DNA from: Sphingobacterium psychroaquaticum
Lineage (GTDB): Bacteria; Bacteroidota; Bacteroidia; Sphingobacteriales; Sphingobacteriaceae
Assembly: GCF_900177625.1 (NCBI RefSeq)
Contig: NZ_FXAU01000002.1
Coordinates: 147,707 to 211,706 of the forward strand
Length of the DNA: 64,000 nucleotides
Direction of reading: 5' to 3'
Positions within the stretch are counted from its first letter, which is position 1. Every line of letters begins with the position of its first letter. Of the stretch, positions 54,333-63,531 are shown piece by piece. A program made the position numbers and the translations under genes. The notes beneath the pieces are model-generated. The model was not told the origin of the DNA and searched no databases. It saw nothing but the letters and a program-made list of their open reading frames with translations.

Positions 54333-54396
54333 TGGGTTGGTCTCGAGATATCTTTTTGCTAGTCAATCAACATGTAAAGCGGCGACCAGTACAAAC

Positions 54397-54431
54397 AAAA
54401 AGGGAACGTCTGTCCGCGACGCTCCCTTTTT
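54397..54431. terminator. Bidirectional terminator between convergent operons
   Basis: A 14-base stem with one mismatch, 54397-54410 with 54418-54431 (AAAAAGGGA core with TCCCTTTTT), A-tract on the left and T-tract on the right. It can end both the phosphoesterase operon and the sulfatase operon. Confidence 0.85.
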
Positions 54432-54435
54432 ACAT

Positions 54436-55926
54436 TTAAAATTTAGGATTAATAAATTCCCATTCCTTAATATGTGCGTGTTGATGTTCCCGTCGCACAA
54501 TTTCGTCGAACTGACGCGCCAATACAGTTTGCTCCAAGAACCGATCCTGACTTTCCTTAGGATCTGTCTCCAGATCATAGATCTGCCACGGACTGTTTAC
54601 ATAGCCACGTGCACGGACATCCACTTTAACACCTTTCCAACGCCCCATCCGTATCGCAATTTGCCCCCCATTCTCCGGGTATTCAAAATAAATATAAGGT
54701 CGTTGGGGTCTGTCCGACTGGCCAAGCAGTACCGGCAAGATAGAAACACCATCCGTTTTAATATCCCGAATGTTCAAAATATCCGCAAAGGTCGCCATCA
54801 TATCATATTGTACAGAAACAAAATCACTGACTACACCTTGAGGGATTTGCTTCGGCCAACGCGCAATAAAAGGAACTCGAATTCCGCCCTCATAAACTTC
54901 TGTCTTCGTCCCGCGTAGACCGCCGGTCAAATTAAAATAGCCAAGGTTAACACCGCCATTAAAAGTGGATCCGTTATCGCTCGAAAATAATACAATCGTA
55001 TTATCATCCAGCCCCAGCTCTTTCAGCTTGGCCAAAATAAGACCGACCTGATCATCCAGATAGGTAATCATGGCCGCATAAGTGGACAAGGGATACTTCG
55101 ATGGGTTATACCCTTGATTGCCTAAGTAAGGTTTCTCCCCAGGAAACTTTCCGATGTATTTTTCTACATACGATTTAGGGGCTTGCAGCGCCACATGTGG
55201 AATAGTATATGGCAGATAAAGAAAGAAAGGGTGCTCTTTATTCCGAGCAATAAAGTTCAGCGCCTTTCCAGTCATCTTTTCCGGAGCATATTCCTTGCCC
55301 GAAAACGTATCAAATACCGCATCAACGGCAGCCTCGGGTTTTACCTGCTGATGTACGAACACATAAGGGTTTGCCAAACTATCCCACTTCCCGTTCTCCC
55401 ATAAATGCGTGGGGTAATAGTTATGGGCTTGCTTCTGGTCCAAATAACCATAGGCGTAATCAAACCCTTGTTTCTGCGGATCACCAGTCGTAAAATGCAT
55501 ACCTAAACCCCATTTCCCTACTATTCCCGTAGTATACCCGTGCTCTTTCAGCATTTTTGGGAGGGTAAAGATTCCTTCCGGCAGCGGCATCTGTCCGCCT
55601 TCTTTATCATCCGGGAAACCGCCCATCTCGTAATTTCCTCGAATGTAAGAATGTCCACCATGTTTCCCTGTAAGCAACATGGCACGTGCTGGCGCGCAAA
55701 CCGGAGTCGAGGTATAATGCTGCGTAAACCGAATTCCTTCGTTCGCCATTTGGTCCAAATGTGGCGTTTGGATCAACTTTTGTCCATACGCGCCAAGCTC
55801 ACCATACCCCATATCATCAGCATAGATATAAATGATATTAGGTTTCTTGTGCGGCTGTGCGACGAGGTTTATCGCTCCTAACAGAACCAGCAGCAACAGC
55901 GCGATCTTCTTAAAAATTTGATACAT
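54436..55926 (-). CDS. Sulfatase of the arylsulfatase (S1) family
   Basis: 496 residues with a Sec signal peptide (cleavage near VAQ, residue 24). The active-site motif CxPxR is CAPAR (Cys77), converted to formylglycine by a maturation enzyme not in the window. ADDMGYG (metal ligands), GKWGLG and LYLPYTIPHVAL are further sulfatase features. It is the last gene of the minus-strand SusCD locus with a GH16, and should remove sulfate ester groups from a polysaccharide. The exact subfamily and position specificity cannot be deduced. Confidence 0.93.
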   Translation of the reverse strand: MYQIFKKIALLLLVLLGAINLVAQPHKKPNIIYIYADDMGYGELGAYGQKLIQTPHLDQMANEGIRFTQHYTSTPVCAPARAMLLTGKHGGHSYIRGNYEMGGFPDDKEGGQMPLPEGIFTLPKMLKEHGYTTGIVGKWGLGMHFTTGDPQKQGFDYAYGYLDQKQAHNYYPTHLWENGKWDSLANPYVFVHQQVKPEAAVDAVFDTFSGKEYAPEKMTGKALNFIARNKEHPFFLYLPYTIPHVALQAPKSYVEKYIGKFPGEKPYLGNQGYNPSKYPLSTYAAMITYLDDQVGLILAKLKELGLDDNTIVLFSSDNGSTFNGGVNLGYFNLTGGLRGTKTEVYEGGIRVPFIARWPKQIPQGVVSDFVSVQYDMMATFADILNIRDIKTDGVSILPVLLGQSDRPQRPYIYFEYPENGGQIAIRMGRWKGVKVDVRARGYVNSPWQIYDLETDPKESQDRFLEQTVLARQFDEIVRREHQHAHIKEWEFINPKF

Positions 55927-55991
55927 GCATGTAGGATATTATGGATACAGGGTGGGATAAATATACACCCCAACCTGTACCTATTTTTCTA

Positions 55992-57773
55992 TTATTTCCA
56001 ACCCGGATTTTGTTTAATCTTCGGGTTCAAAGTCAGTTGATCAACCGGTATCGGACTTAAGTAGTCGCGATCCTTATTAAACTGAAAACCATTTTTAAGG
56101 CCGCCCACATTTTGATAGAAATCAATATAACCTTTATCATCTATCGGAAGGTTCTTAGCTGCTTTAGCAGTGTTTTCTGGCACGCCAGGCACTTCCCACT
56201 GCTGTCGTTTCGCACCTTTCTGGCGCTTTCCAATGATCTTTTCATCCATCGCGGCCCAACGGTAAAGATCATCAGCGCGATAACCCTCAGCCGCCAACTC
56301 CACACGACGCTCCCTGCGGATTTCATTGAGAATAGGGCTAAGATCCTTAAATTCTTGATTTGGATCCGCCGTAACAGCACCTAACATTAGCTTGGGCATT
56401 CCCACACGCTTACGAAATAAATTGACCGTTTTGTCCAGATCATCTTGGCTCAACAAACCCAATTCGGCACGCGCTTCCGCATAGATAAGCAAGCCTTCAG
56501 CAAAACGAAAGATAATCTGTCCCGTTGTCCCCTGATCTTGCTGCTGGTTGTAATCCGGATTATGCCCCTTATACACCTGATATCCTGTAATAGATTTATT
56601 CTCATTAGCCACCTCAAAAGTAGGATACATAAAGAGAGCCGGAGCCAATCCGTTCGGCCTATTGTTGGTCACGACATGCTCACCGTCATTCACATACATA
56701 GTTTGTCTAAGTCGCGGATCCCGATCTGTAACCACATCCTGCAACGTAGCATCCCCTTTATAAAGACTACTCACTCCGATAGGCAAACCATCTTTGCAAA
56801 GGTATGCATCGACCAAATCTTTGGACAAACCGCGACCAGCCCCTGTATTGGTATATCGGTGCCACCGGTGTCCCAAACCTAAATTGATATTGAATGCTCG
56901 CCACAACATAATTTCATTGTTCCCGGTATAGTCCACTTTATTGAATAATTTCCAATATCCATAAGGATCATCCCCTAGATCATGAAGCCCATAACCGCCT
57001 GATGTGGTCAACAACGCACCACTTACGGCCGCGGCCTTTTCCAAATATTTACGACCATCGGAACCTGAAACGCCAAAAACTGTCCCTCGATGATACTTTT
57101 CCCACGTACCTTCAAACAGCGCTATACGCGACAAAAACAACATCGCTATTTCCTTTGTAATACGAGAAGGCTGTGCCTGTGCTTTTGTTGGAAGGTAGCT
57201 CACCGCCAAATCCAAATCCTGAAGAATAGAGTCCACAATCTGGTTCCGCGGCAACCGCTCATTGTACACCTCTGGAGAACTGGTCTCCAATGGCTTGGAT
57301 ACCCACGGCAAATCGCCAAAGGACTTAAGCTTTGAGAAGTAGAAATATGCCCGAAAGAAAAGAGCTTCCCCAACATAGGTTTTCACATTATCAAACGGTT
57401 CCGTTACTTTCGTATAGTTCGCCATAAAGTAATTCATATTGCGCAACATACTCCAATCGTCATAAGCCCCGTATCCACCTCCACTCCCTGGAATAACACG
57501 TTCGCCATTCATCGCCGAATTGTAGGTCACATAAATCATATTGTCACTACCATCCGCATCTAAGCCGTAGATTCCAATACTACCCCATCCATTATAATTG
57601 GGAAGTAAATTGTTGTAAAAATTATTCGCGTAGAGTTTCAGGTCATTTGATGTTTTCCAATAGTCAGCATCACTGATATTGGTTTCGGGGGTACGGTCAA
57701 GAAAATCTTTTTGACAGCCCGTAAAAATCACGGAAAATAACGCGACAAGGCTATATAAATGAATCTGTTTCAT
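55992..57773 (-). CDS. SusD/RagB-family lipoprotein
   Basis: 593 residues from the ATG at 57773; a TTG start 15 bases upstream is less likely. Lipobox FTGC near residue 20, then FLDRTPETN, a SusD N-terminal pattern, the helical scaffold (EALFFRAYFYFSKLK), EIRRERRVELAAEGYR and the terminal PIPVDQLTLN. It binds glycan at the cell surface for the SusC encoded just upstream (21 bases away). The partner enzymes suggest a sulfated polysaccharide. Confidence 0.95.
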   Translation of the reverse strand: MKQIHLYSLVALFSVIFTGCQKDFLDRTPETNISDADYWKTSNDLKLYANNFYNNLLPNYNGWGSIGIYGLDADGSDNMIYVTYNSAMNGERVIPGSGGGYGAYDDWSMLRNMNYFMANYTKVTEPFDNVKTYVGEALFFRAYFYFSKLKSFGDLPWVSKPLETSSPEVYNERLPRNQIVDSILQDLDLAVSYLPTKAQAQPSRITKEIAMLFLSRIALFEGTWEKYHRGTVFGVSGSDGRKYLEKAAAVSGALLTTSGGYGLHDLGDDPYGYWKLFNKVDYTGNNEIMLWRAFNINLGLGHRWHRYTNTGAGRGLSKDLVDAYLCKDGLPIGVSSLYKGDATLQDVVTDRDPRLRQTMYVNDGEHVVTNNRPNGLAPALFMYPTFEVANENKSITGYQVYKGHNPDYNQQQDQGTTGQIIFRFAEGLLIYAEARAELGLLSQDDLDKTVNLFRKRVGMPKLMLGAVTADPNQEFKDLSPILNEIRRERRVELAAEGYRADDLYRWAAMDEKIIGKRQKGAKRQQWEVPGVPENTAKAAKNLPIDDKGYIDFYQNVGGLKNGFQFNKDRDYLSPIPVDQLTLNPKIKQNPGWK

Positions 57774-57794
57774 CTTAGTTTTTATCAAAGTATA

Positions 57795-60700
57795 TTAAAA
57801 GGAAAAATTAACGCCCGCTGCATAAGTACGCTGTAGCGGATAGATCTTCGAATCACTGATGGACAATTCCGGATCCATCGTCTTAATTAAATCTGTTATC
57901 GTGAAGACATTGTCGATACTCACATAAAAACGAACCTTCCCAAAACCTATCCGTTCAAGCATTTGCTTTGGTAAACTGTAGCCCACCTGAAGATTTTTCA
58001 ATCGGAGGTAAGAAGCATTCTGTAAATAACGTGTTTGTGCCACCGTATTTTTCCCATTTTGCCCCGTTAAATAAAATTTCGGGAAGTATCCATCAGGATT
58101 CTCGGCCGACCATCTATCCTGATGCACATCAAAAGGTGAACTTTGCCACTCATCACCTACAATACCCCAGAAATAATTGGATCCAATCCAAGCATCCCGC
58201 TTCGCGATTCCTTGAATAAAGAAAGAAAGGTCAAAACCTTTGTAAGCCGCATCTCCAGTAAAACCGTATGCATAACGCGGCGTACTATTTCCGATAACGC
58301 GTCTATCACCCGGATTCGAAAGAGTACCCGTACCAAAATCAATTTCTCCATTGCCATTGAGGTCAACATAACGCACATCCCCTGGCGTCCAGGTTTCGCC
58401 CGATATCTTCACCTGCTTCGGTGCAGCAGCCACCTCTTCCGCACTCTGGAAGAGACCATAGGTCTCATACCCCCAGATATCGTTCATCACCTGTCCCTCG
58501 TACCACGTATTTGTCAGACCTGCAGGATTTGGATACCGCGTAACTTTACCTTTATAGTCACTTAAATTAGCGCGTACTCCATACGATACCTCACCTACTT
58601 TATCGCGCCATCCAATACTCAACTCCATGCCACGTGTTTCCATACCAGCGTTGTTCTTCCGTGGTGGCGTAGCGCCCAATAACCCCGGAAGAGCCTCAGC
58701 AGGACCCGCAAAATCATCGGCTTTTCTGATATACCAATCAAATGTAGTGGTCAACTTGTTTTGGAAGAAGTTCACCTCAGCCCCCATATTTAATGAAGTC
58801 GTGGTAACCCAAGTTAAATCTGGATAGATTAAACCGGGAGGCGCCACAGTAGCCTGTTGATTGCCTCCAAACAGCCAATTTGAAGAGGTCGGTCGTGTCG
58901 TCTGTAGACTCGGATAAAAGGGGTACCATTGCGGTGAATCTGGCGTATCCAGGAACCCCTGGTCACCCAATGATCCATAAGATGCTCTTAACTTAAAAGT
59001 CGAAACAACAGGTTTAACCGCTTCGAAAAAAGCTTCTTTATCCACATTCCATCCAACCGATACTCCCGGATAGAATTTCCAACGGACATCCGATAAGAAT
59101 CGAGATGTACCATCATAACGTCCGTTAAATTCAAACACATATTTTTCCTTGTAATTATAATTGAAACGTCCAAAAAAACCATCCGATGCCAAACGTCTCA
59201 CTTGATCGCTTACCGTCGCTGCTACACCGTATGTTAAACTCAATGCAGGAACATTATCTGAATACAGTTGATTGTTACTTGCTGCATAATACTGGTAGGA
59301 GTTCAAATCGCGAACATAACCTCCCATCACCGAGAAGAAGTGATCGTCAACCTGTTTATCATACTTTGTAAACGCATTGATAATATGATGCTCTACTCGA
59401 TAATTTGACCGGCTAAAACCATTAGGAAATGTCCCGCCGATCTGCGCCTGCGAACCATCAGGTCGTACCGTGAAAAGCGTCTTTGTATGCGAATTCAGAT
59501 CTTGAAATGTTCCGTCAAACGTGTAGTTCGTCGTAGCTGTCCATCCCGGTGCTAATCGAAAAACAAATTCACCTGTCAGCAACGCTTTGTCAACCGTCGT
59601 ACGGCGACGCCCACCATCTTTATGCAACAAAACGTCACTCGGATCAGAGTAGTTACCATCAGGATTAAACAATGCTACAGTCGGCCATTTACGCGCGATC
59701 TGGTGCATATAGTTTCCTCCAGTTTTTCCGCTATACGTATTCGGGCCATCCTCTAGCTCCTTGGAGAAACTACCACGCAAGCTAAAATCAAGCATTTTCG
59801 AGATGATAGTTGTGATATTTGTACGTACATTGAATCGTTTATAATCGTCAGAACCAAACTTATACATCCCATTCCGATCATTATAGCCGAGCCCTATAAA
59901 GTACTTCGTATGATCAGACCCTCCCGAAACATTCACATTATGCTGCTGACTGAAGGATAGATCTTTGAAATACACCTTAAACCAGTCGTTATTGGCATTA
60001 CTCTCCCCCCAAGCGAGATACTCATTTGCCCCCGGCAACGTGCTGGCTATTGTCTCCGTTTTCAGCGATCCATCCAGATACGATTTAATCCGGCCCAACG
60101 CATCCTCACTAAAAATGGGACTTCTACCGCCATTCTTGGCCGCCTCATTGTAAAGCGTCGCAAAATCTAACGAATTCATCATTTTCGGTAGGTTGATCGG
60201 TTCAGCCCAACTCAAATTGTTGTTGTAAGAGATTACGGGCTTCGCCCCTTTCTTGCCTTGTTTCGTTGTGATTAAGATAACGCCATAAGGTGCACTGGAA
60301 CCATAGATAGCCGAAGAAGCCGCATCCTTCAACACAGAAATACTCTCAATATCATCTGCATTAATTGTATTTATATCTCCCCCTTGGATACCGTCGATGA
60401 CGATCAAAGGAGACGCCGTGGTACCCAAGCCAGTAAAGCCGCGCACGTTAATACTTTGTGTCGCACCTGGAGCCCCTCCTCCCGTTCCGGTTTGGATATT
60501 TAATCCCGGTAATTGCCCTTGTAATGCCTGGCTCACGCGAGAGATCGATCTATTTTGTAATGCCTCACCACCAATTTGTGAAACGGCCCCCGTTACAAGC
60601 GATTTATTTTGCTTGCCATACCCCACGACAACCACTTCGTCTAGGTTCTCGGCATTGCTCTTCAATATGACCTTTACCGCACCACCAACAACCTGAATGT

Positions 60701-61034
60701 GTTGACGAACATAGCCGACAGATGTAACAACAAGCATATCGCCCTTTGACGCTTTAATGGTGAATCTACCGCTCGCATCCGTGCTTTCGCCTATAGTCTT
60801 TCCTTGAATGCTAACAGTAGCCCCAACAATAGGTAAGCCGGCCTCGTCCGTAACAATACCCTGTATAAGATCCTGCGCATAAAAAGCCAATCTTGCTGAA
60901 GTGCTCGTCCACTCCGCGGTCGCTAGCGCAAACTTATCTAGGTTTTTAGAAGTAGCATAGCTCGAATCCAGTGCTAATAAACAAGACGCCCCAATAAGGA
61001 GCCCATGTTTTGATAGGTTTATAATTTTACTCAT
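57795..61034 (-). CDS. SusC/RagA-family TonB-dependent receptor
   Basis: 1079 residues. The N-terminal segment (signal-like, DSSYA cleavage region) leads into a carboxypeptidase-regulatory-like domain (about 55-130, GIVTDEAGLPIVGATVSIQG), then DEVVVVGYGKQ, the plug (INVRGFTGLG) and a barrel ending GVNFSF. There is no STN domain, so unlike the first SusC of this window it is not wired to an ECF sigma/FecR pair. It imports an oligosaccharide with SusD. Confidence 0.95.
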   Translation of the reverse strand: MSKIINLSKHGLLIGASCLLALDSSYATSKNLDKFALATAEWTSTSARLAFYAQDLIQGIVTDEAGLPIVGATVSIQGKTIGESTDASGRFTIKASKGDMLVVTSVGYVRQHIQVVGGAVKVILKSNAENLDEVVVVGYGKQNKSLVTGAVSQIGGEALQNRSISRVSQALQGQLPGLNIQTGTGGGAPGATQSINVRGFTGLGTTASPLIVIDGIQGGDINTINADDIESISVLKDAASSAIYGSSAPYGVILITTKQGKKGAKPVISYNNNLSWAEPINLPKMMNSLDFATLYNEAAKNGGRSPIFSEDALGRIKSYLDGSLKTETIASTLPGANEYLAWGESNANNDWFKVYFKDLSFSQQHNVNVSGGSDHTKYFIGLGYNDRNGMYKFGSDDYKRFNVRTNITTIISKMLDFSLRGSFSKELEDGPNTYSGKTGGNYMHQIARKWPTVALFNPDGNYSDPSDVLLHKDGGRRRTTVDKALLTGEFVFRLAPGWTATTNYTFDGTFQDLNSHTKTLFTVRPDGSQAQIGGTFPNGFSRSNYRVEHHIINAFTKYDKQVDDHFFSVMGGYVRDLNSYQYYAASNNQLYSDNVPALSLTYGVAATVSDQVRRLASDGFFGRFNYNYKEKYVFEFNGRYDGTSRFLSDVRWKFYPGVSVGWNVDKEAFFEAVKPVVSTFKLRASYGSLGDQGFLDTPDSPQWYPFYPSLQTTRPTSSNWLFGGNQQATVAPPGLIYPDLTWVTTTSLNMGAEVNFFQNKLTTTFDWYIRKADDFAGPAEALPGLLGATPPRKNNAGMETRGMELSIGWRDKVGEVSYGVRANLSDYKGKVTRYPNPAGLTNTWYEGQVMNDIWGYETYGLFQSAEEVAAAPKQVKISGETWTPGDVRYVDLNGNGEIDFGTGTLSNPGDRRVIGNSTPRYAYGFTGDAAYKGFDLSFFIQGIAKRDAWIGSNYFWGIVGDEWQSSPFDVHQDRWSAENPDGYFPKFYLTGQNGKNTVAQTRYLQNASYLRLKNLQVGYSLPKQMLERIGFGKVRFYVSIDNVFTITDLIKTMDPELSISDSKIYPLQRTYAAGVNFSF

Positions 61035-61229
61035 TTAGACTTTGGTTTAACAATCTGTGTTTAGTCTGTTTAGTTGTCAAATAGGTCTAAAATCTGGTTT
61101 AAATTGATTACGCTATCTTATGGTATAATACGATCCTCCTTTCATTGTCCTTAATTAAGTGTTAGGGTGATGCCCATACAATAGAAATATTATGAAAAAG
61201 CTAAAACGATTTAAAAAAATGAAAAAAAA
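61035..61229. other. Gap between the GH16 gene and the SusC gene
   Basis: 195 bases without a gene. A weak GGG-tgat-GCCC dyad lies near 61164-61175 and the sequence is otherwise AT-rich; I see no clear terminator or TAnnTTTG element on the minus strand, so read-through from the GH16 gene into susC is plausible. Confidence 0.35.
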
Positions 61230-62063
61230 TTATTGGTACACTTTTACCCAATCGACAACCATCTCTACCGGTAACTGTTCTTTCTGCACTTTACCAACCC
61301 AACTTCCACCCAATTGCTGATCGATCAACAGGTAAAACGGTTGGTCATATGGCCACTGGGAAGGATCAACACCTTTCATCCGCGGATACGTAAATGTATC
61401 TTTACCATTAAGCTGAAAAACAATCTTGTCGGGATACCAACTAATACCGTATACATTAAATACACCGGCATCCACAGAAGCCGTACCGTGATGTGGAGGG
61501 TTTTTCTTTTCACCCAGGTCTAAGGTGTAGTAAGAATGTGTGGTCTGATAGATAATGTTATCGAAGTTTAGATGCTCCATAATATCAATCTCGCCATTCC
61601 GCGGATACTTACCATATTTATCGAGTTCAGCGAGCATCCACATCGCAGGCCATGCACCTTGTGCGCTACCTAATTTGGCCTTAATCTCCACACGCCCATA
61701 TTGAAACGCAAATTTTCCTTTACTCCATATACCACCGGTTAAAAAGGGGCGTTTATCGTAGGTCGTATCCGGATTATTAATCCCTAAAAGATACAGCTTG
61801 CCATGCTCCATCCGGAAGCACCGATCGTCTTGGCTCATATGTCGATTCCAGTCTGCCGTCCCTGCCGGAATACGACTCCATTTTGTGGTGTCCAGTTTTG
61901 TTCCGTTAAAATCTTCACTCCAAATCAGCTTCCACGCTTTGTTTTCCCGACCTTCTTGCTGTATATAGATATGAGCCGGCAGATGGTTAGCGAGTCGCTT
62001 GTTCGTATGGCACGCAATGGCACTTAGTCCGAGAAGCATAATGATCCAGCGTTTGTTTTTCAT
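61230..62063 (-). CDS. Glycoside hydrolase family 16 lipoprotein
   Basis: 277 residues. Lipobox AIAC near residue 18 anchors it to a membrane. The GH16 catalytic motif ExDxxE is EIDIME (158-163): Glu158 nucleophile, Asp160 helper, Glu163 acid/base. KLIWSEDFNG and AWPAMWML are typical strands. GH16 members cleave beta-1,3/1,4-glucans or galactans (laminarin, agar, porphyran, carrageenan). The sulfatase in the same locus hints at a sulfated galactan, but the substrate is not settled by sequence. It is the first gene of the locus. Confidence 0.93.
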   Translation of the reverse strand: MKNKRWIIMLLGLSAIACHTNKRLANHLPAHIYIQQEGRENKAWKLIWSEDFNGTKLDTTKWSRIPAGTADWNRHMSQDDRCFRMEHGKLYLLGINNPDTTYDKRPFLTGGIWSKGKFAFQYGRVEIKAKLGSAQGAWPAMWMLAELDKYGKYPRNGEIDIMEHLNFDNIIYQTTHSYYTLDLGEKKNPPHHGTASVDAGVFNVYGISWYPDKIVFQLNGKDTFTYPRMKGVDPSQWPYDQPFYLLIDQQLGGSWVGKVQKEQLPVEMVVDWVKVYQ

Positions 62064-62354
62064 TATTCGTTGGTATAAAAAAATGGAGATAGGCTGTCTC
62101 GATAAAAAGCTGGCCGATCTATAATTGATTCTTTGGTATGTTAGGCTCGAATATATTCACAAATGAGAATGATTACAAATGCAACAAGTATGCAATCGTT
62201 TGGCTAAACAATAAGCTAAAACGCTTAAGCAAAATAACATAAGGATATGCACCTTACCCACAACGCAAGTCAGTAAAATGGCGCGTACTTCGGTCTGAAC
62301 AAACAAAACCACTGACCTATTTGTCCTAACACCTACGAACAACAAAAAAACGAT

Positions 62355-63515
62355 ATGCGAGCATTGTTACTCCTTTCCTTTTTGATGCTACTTACGAACT
62401 GTAACACAACATCAAAAATTTTTGATTCGGGTCAGGCTGAATTAAAAAACAATATAGAAACTATAGAACTGGACTACATTAGTGATATGCCCTTTGTAAA
62501 AGTAAATATCCAAGGTAAAACGTATAATTTCCTATTCGATACAGGTGCCCCCACAGTCATCTCTTCACAGATTTTTCAAGACCTTGGACTAAAGAAAAAA
62601 GCACAAGGCAAGGTAACAGATTCGCAGAAAAATAGTAAACAGCAAATTTTCACCCTGATTCCGGAGATGCATGTCGGCGCTATTACATTTCACGATATTG
62701 GTGCCATAGTTCTCGATTTTGAAAGTCCCGAATTTAAGTGTCTCCAAATGGATGGTATATTAGGAGCCAACCAGATGGCTAAACTTTTTTGGCGCATCGA
62801 CTACAGCAAGAGGACAGCAGAAGCCACTAAAACACGAACTAGCTTTATGCCCGATCGATACCAATATGAGCTCCCCTTCACAACCAAGGACACCAAAACT
62901 CCGGTCATAGCAACAGAGCTGTTTAACAGAAAACTTGGTTTTACGTTTGACACAGGGTACTCCGGATTTCTATCGACGATAAGACCGACTGACTTGGATC
63001 AATACGATTATATCAGCTATAAAGGCAGCAAATCTGTCGGCGCCTTTGGTACTTCTAAACAAGATATTTTTTATCAGATTAAAGCTGATGATTTTAAAAT
63101 TCATCGGGATACTTTTCGCAACATCATCGTTGAAACGGGAGCCTCGAACCTTATTGGAAATAAATTTCTTAAGAATTTTGTATTTATACTCGACTGGTGG
63201 GGAAACAAAGTGTATTTAGATGCAATAGGAACCGATCTTAGGCCTTCTCTTAAAACATATGGCTTTAGTTACCGATTCTATGAGAATCATCCCATTATAT
63301 CTTCCGTTGTGGAAAACAGCGATTCTCCATTGCAAATTGGAGATATTATACTTCAGATTAATAACCGAAGTTTTGAAAACTTAAACGAAGAGGCTAGTTG
63401 TAAGTATATGCTACATCGAATTGAAAATGATACAGATTCCATTCACATAAAAGTAAAGCGTAACAACGAAGTGTCAAATTTTGTCTTGCATAGACAAGAA
63501 TATTTCAAATTTTAG
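62355..63515 (+). CDS. Two-DTG aspartyl-protease-like lipoprotein with PDZ-like tail
   Basis: 386 residues. Lipobox LTNC near residue 13 precedes a mature protein with two retropepsin-like motifs: FDTGAPTV (Asp62) and FDTGYSGF (Asp198), as in a pseudo-dimer, followed by a PDZ-like domain (about 305-385, SPLQIGDIILQINNRSFENL in part). Two catalytic Asp on one chain would form a pepsin-like active site. It is predicted in the periplasm or at the surface. Target unknown; no neighbouring partner is evident. Confidence 0.75.
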   Translation: MRALLLLSFLMLLTNCNTTSKIFDSGQAELKNNIETIELDYISDMPFVKVNIQGKTYNFLFDTGAPTVISSQIFQDLGLKKKAQGKVTDSQKNSKQQIFTLIPEMHVGAITFHDIGAIVLDFESPEFKCLQMDGILGANQMAKLFWRIDYSKRTAEATKTRTSFMPDRYQYELPFTTKDTKTPVIATELFNRKLGFTFDTGYSGFLSTIRPTDLDQYDYISYKGSKSVGAFGTSKQDIFYQIKADDFKIHRDTFRNIIVETGASNLIGNKFLKNFVFILDWWGNKVYLDAIGTDLRPSLKTYGFSYRFYENHPIISSVVENSDSPLQIGDIILQINNRSFENLNEEASCKYMLHRIENDTDSIHIKVKRNNEVSNFVLHRQEYFKF

Positions 63516-63531
63516 ATCTCGTCTTTCAAAA

